Both the position numbers and the translations under genes were made by a program. Under the pieces are notes generated by a model. The model was given only the letters and a program-made list of their open reading frames with translations. It searched no databases and was not told where the DNA came from. This document shows, piece by piece, positions 62,031 to 64,000 of a stretch of DNA of 64,000 nt. Numbering within the stretch: the stretch's first letter is position 1; each line of letters starts with the position of its first letter. This stretch comes from Shimia sp. R10_1 (lineage in GTDB: Bacteria > Pseudomonadota > Alphaproteobacteria > Rhodobacterales > Rhodobacteraceae): positions 186,001 to 250,000 of the forward strand of contig NZ_JAGHQX010000003.1 in assembly GCF_017744095.1 (NCBI RefSeq), in the 5' to 3' direction.

Positions 62031-63719
62031 CTAGGAATGCTCTTCAGCGGCGGTTTCTGCCAGCGCTTTGTTATAGGCCCGCAGGGCATCCACGTGAAAG
62101 ACCGCTCCCAGCAGCGCGGGTGAGGCATCTTCTGCCACAACAGTCACCACGGGAATGAAAGCCTCACCTGTGGCCTCAAACATCGGCATGAGGCTTTCCA
62201 GCGTTGCATTTCCGCTGACATAACACCCCTCTGCCACCATCTCCCAGCACCGCGCCTCAGGTGCAGCTTTGGGATCATCTGTCAGCCGCATCACCTTGGA
62301 CACACCACAGAGCGCCAGCAAATAGGCCTGCGGGCCAGCGGCGATATGCACATTGCGCCGCTCAAGCTGCGTGAGAAAGAACGAGCCATCCACCAGTCGC
62401 GAACTAAAGGCGGTGGAGATGGACACAGCCACCATCACCGCCAGACCGGTTTGCCAGTCGCCTGTCAGCTCAAACACAATCAACGTGGTCGAGATCGGCG
62501 CACCAAGCACGGCGGCTGCCACGGCGCCCATGCCTGCAAGGGCATATAGTGTGGTGGTGCCGGACACATCCGGGAAAATCGCAGTGGCGATCATGCCAAA
62601 TGCCAACCCAGTCAGCGCGCCAAGCATGAGTGCCGGAGAAAACACGCCGCCGCCCATGCGCCCCGCCATAGTGATGGACACCGCAATGACTTTCAGGACG
62701 GCAAACACCACGGCCTCATGCAGCAGCAACTGACCAGTGAGCGCGGCAGAAGTGGTTTCATATCCCACGCCAATAATATGCGGAAACCAAATCGCCAAAA
62801 TGCCCAACAGGCTGCCGGAAATCGCCGGCCGCAGCCAGCGCGGCATGCGCAACTCGTCCTGCACATGATTGGCCATATCTTCGGCCCAGAATATCGTCCA
62901 CATCAACGCGACAGCCACAAGCCCACAGACACCGCCAAGGATCAGGAAAGCTGGCAGCTCTTGATAGAATTGCAGCGCGGTGCCGGTGTTGAGGGTGAAC
63001 TCGGTCACGTCCCCGAATTCAAGCCGGTTGATAACCGTGCCAGAAACTGCCGCGATGACAATTGGGGCAAAGGCGTGCACCGCAAAGTGGCGCAGCACCA
63101 CCTCCAGCGCAAAAAGCGCCCCTGCGATGGGGGCGTTGAATGATGCGGAAACCGCCGCCGCCACGGCGCAGCCCAGCAGGTCACGCCCGGTGATGCCATT
63201 GGCGTTGATACGATCGCTGACCCAGCTCGAAATCACCCCCGCGATATGCACCACTGGGCCTTCACGCCCTGTGGAGCCGCCAGAAGACAGGGTGATCAGC
63301 GAGGCCAAAGCGGATGCAATACCGGCCCGTTTTTCCACGCGGCCCTCGTGCAAAGCGGCGCCTTCTATGGCATCCGCCACAGAGCGCACACGCCCGTCAG
63401 GTGTGAAATGATGCAGGATCAGGCCAACAACCAATCCGCCCACCGTCGGGATCACCAGCAGCCAATACCACGGCAAGGTATAGGCAAAGCTGTGCAGCTT
63501 GGTCAGATCCTCAGCGCCATAGAGTGTCGATTGCAGCCAATGGATGCCTTTGCGGAAAAACAATGCGGCAAACCCAGCGGCGATTCCAATGCAAAGCGCG
63601 ATGATCCAGAACTGAAATTGGCTTGGCCCCTTCTCCAGAAGCACACGCCATCCGCCACGACAGGTGTTTGCCGCGTCTTGAGCGCTTTCCGCCAAAAAGG
63701 AGCCTACCGATTTCGCCAT
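62031..63719 (-). CDS. ClC-family chloride channel/transporter with C-terminal CBS-type region
   Basis: A 562-residue ClC protein with about 10-12 membrane helices. The selectivity regions are LSSGGSTGREGPVVHIAG (the conserved gating Glu in GREGP), NAPIAGALFALEV and the later GGVFSPALMLGALTGLAFG and GAPISTTLIVFELTGDWQ. The C-terminal about 110 residues look like a degenerate CBS pair (VAEGCYVSGNATLESLMPMFEATGEAFIPVV). Transport of Cl- or H+/Cl- exchange is the family role. ATG at 63719 is likely; 63764 is an alternative. Confidence 0.87.
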   Translation of the reverse strand: MAKSVGSFLAESAQDAANTCRGGWRVLLEKGPSQFQFWIIALCIGIAAGFAALFFRKGIHWLQSTLYGAEDLTKLHSFAYTLPWYWLLVIPTVGGLVVGLILHHFTPDGRVRSVADAIEGAALHEGRVEKRAGIASALASLITLSSGGSTGREGPVVHIAGVISSWVSDRINANGITGRDLLGCAVAAAVSASFNAPIAGALFALEVVLRHFAVHAFAPIVIAAVSGTVINRLEFGDVTEFTLNTGTALQFYQELPAFLILGGVCGLVAVALMWTIFWAEDMANHVQDELRMPRWLRPAISGSLLGILAIWFPHIIGVGYETTSAALTGQLLLHEAVVFAVLKVIAVSITMAGRMGGGVFSPALMLGALTGLAFGMIATAIFPDVSGTTTLYALAGMGAVAAAVLGAPISTTLIVFELTGDWQTGLAVMVAVSISTAFSSRLVDGSFFLTQLERRNVHIAAGPQAYLLALCGVSKVMRLTDDPKAAPEARCWEMVAEGCYVSGNATLESLMPMFEATGEAFIPVVTVVAEDASPALLGAVFHVDALRAYNKALAETAAEEHS

Positions 63720-63860
63720 CGGGCCGCAAAATCTCCGGGAGTCAGACCAACAGAGGTCTCCCATGCTCTACGCGGGAATTGCAGCCAAAGCAAAGGGGTA
63801 TGCGGTGAGTCTCACGCGAATTTGGATAAATGTGCAGGCGACGCCACGGCTTTGACCGGT

Positions 63861-64000
63861 TCAGCCCAAAAGCGCCTTTGCAGCGGCACGTGCCTCAACC
63901 GTGATCGTGTCGCCAGAGATCATGCGCGCGACCTCATCAATCTGTTCATCAGCGTTCAGAGGCACCACGCGACTGAGCGTCTGATTGTTTTTAACGCTCT
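63861..64000 (-). CDS. recN: DNA repair protein RecN, 3' end
   Basis: The last 45 codons of a gene that starts beyond the window. The residues VARMISGDTITVEARAAAKALLG preceding the TGA stop match the RecN C-terminus (ARMISGD.IT..A...A..LL). RecN is an SMC-like ATPase of double-strand-break repair. Only the C-terminal ATPase segment is present, so the assignment rests on a short but characteristic stretch. Confidence 0.8.
   Translation of the reverse strand, partial: SVKNNQTLSRVVPLNADEQIDEVARMISGDTITVEARAAAKALLG

Overview
This 64 kb window looks like an ordinary chromosomal stretch from a marine alphaproteobacterium of the Roseobacter group (Rhodobacterales). The reasons are: a C4-pathway 5-aminolevulinate synthase with an FnrL-type box upstream; a phaZ / phaC-phaP-phaR polyhydroxybutyrate locus with CTGC-N3-GCAG PhaR operators; a B12-dependent ribonucleotide reductase (nrdJ) with a CtrA-type box upstream; a DctPQM TRAP transporter; a Hint-domain protein and an RTX protein; and the ihfB-lapA-trpF...trpB order. 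These assignments come from reading motifs, not from database searches. No insertion sequence, prophage, CRISPR array, rRNA or replication origin was seen.

Layout. 1-16.7 kb is mostly housekeeping: a GFA-family fragment, inositol monophosphatase, NADP-dependent oxidoreductase, Hint protein, divergent metR/metF, thioesterase, dtd, PhnA-like protein, glpK, aminotransferase, M48 protease-dsbA pair, rodZ-like gene, hemA and an M20 dipeptidase. 16.8-23.2 kb is bounded by tRNA genes (two identical tRNA-Asp, tRNA-Val(UAC), tRNA-Val(CAC)). It holds a divergent metal-handling unit and a gamma-butyrobetaine hydroxylase-like gene. In the metal unit a CsoR/RcnR-family sensor and a His-tailed MFS exporter run leftward, while a His-rich protein, a HupE/UreJ protein and a membrane-anchored periplasmic protein run rightward.

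23.2-28.3 kb is the PHB locus, with an HU-like protein carrying a histone-H1-like tail at its edge. 28.3-39.6 kb carries nrdJ with a small downstream gene, a structured intergenic region, an orphan ATP-grasp protein, lon, tgt and an SPFH/NfeD pair. 39.7-48.2 kb carries an RTX protein with an unusual Cys-rich N-terminus, sufT/sufA-like genes, tpiA, the TRAP operon with two GTGCG-N6-CGCAC dyads upstream, a sphingolipid-desaturase-like gene and pth. 48.2-64 kb carries several DUF proteins, a serine hydrolase, an FAD oxidoreductase, trpB, trpF, lapA, ihfB, an aminopeptidase P, a ClC channel and the 3' end of recN.

The most interesting pieces are the divergent metal unit, whose sensor carries a His-Cys-His-Cys ligand pattern resembling nickel sensors; the Cys-rich RTX protein; the ATP-grasp gene beside a multi-hairpin intergenic region; and the regulatory dyads upstream of the TRAP, pha and nrdJ genes.
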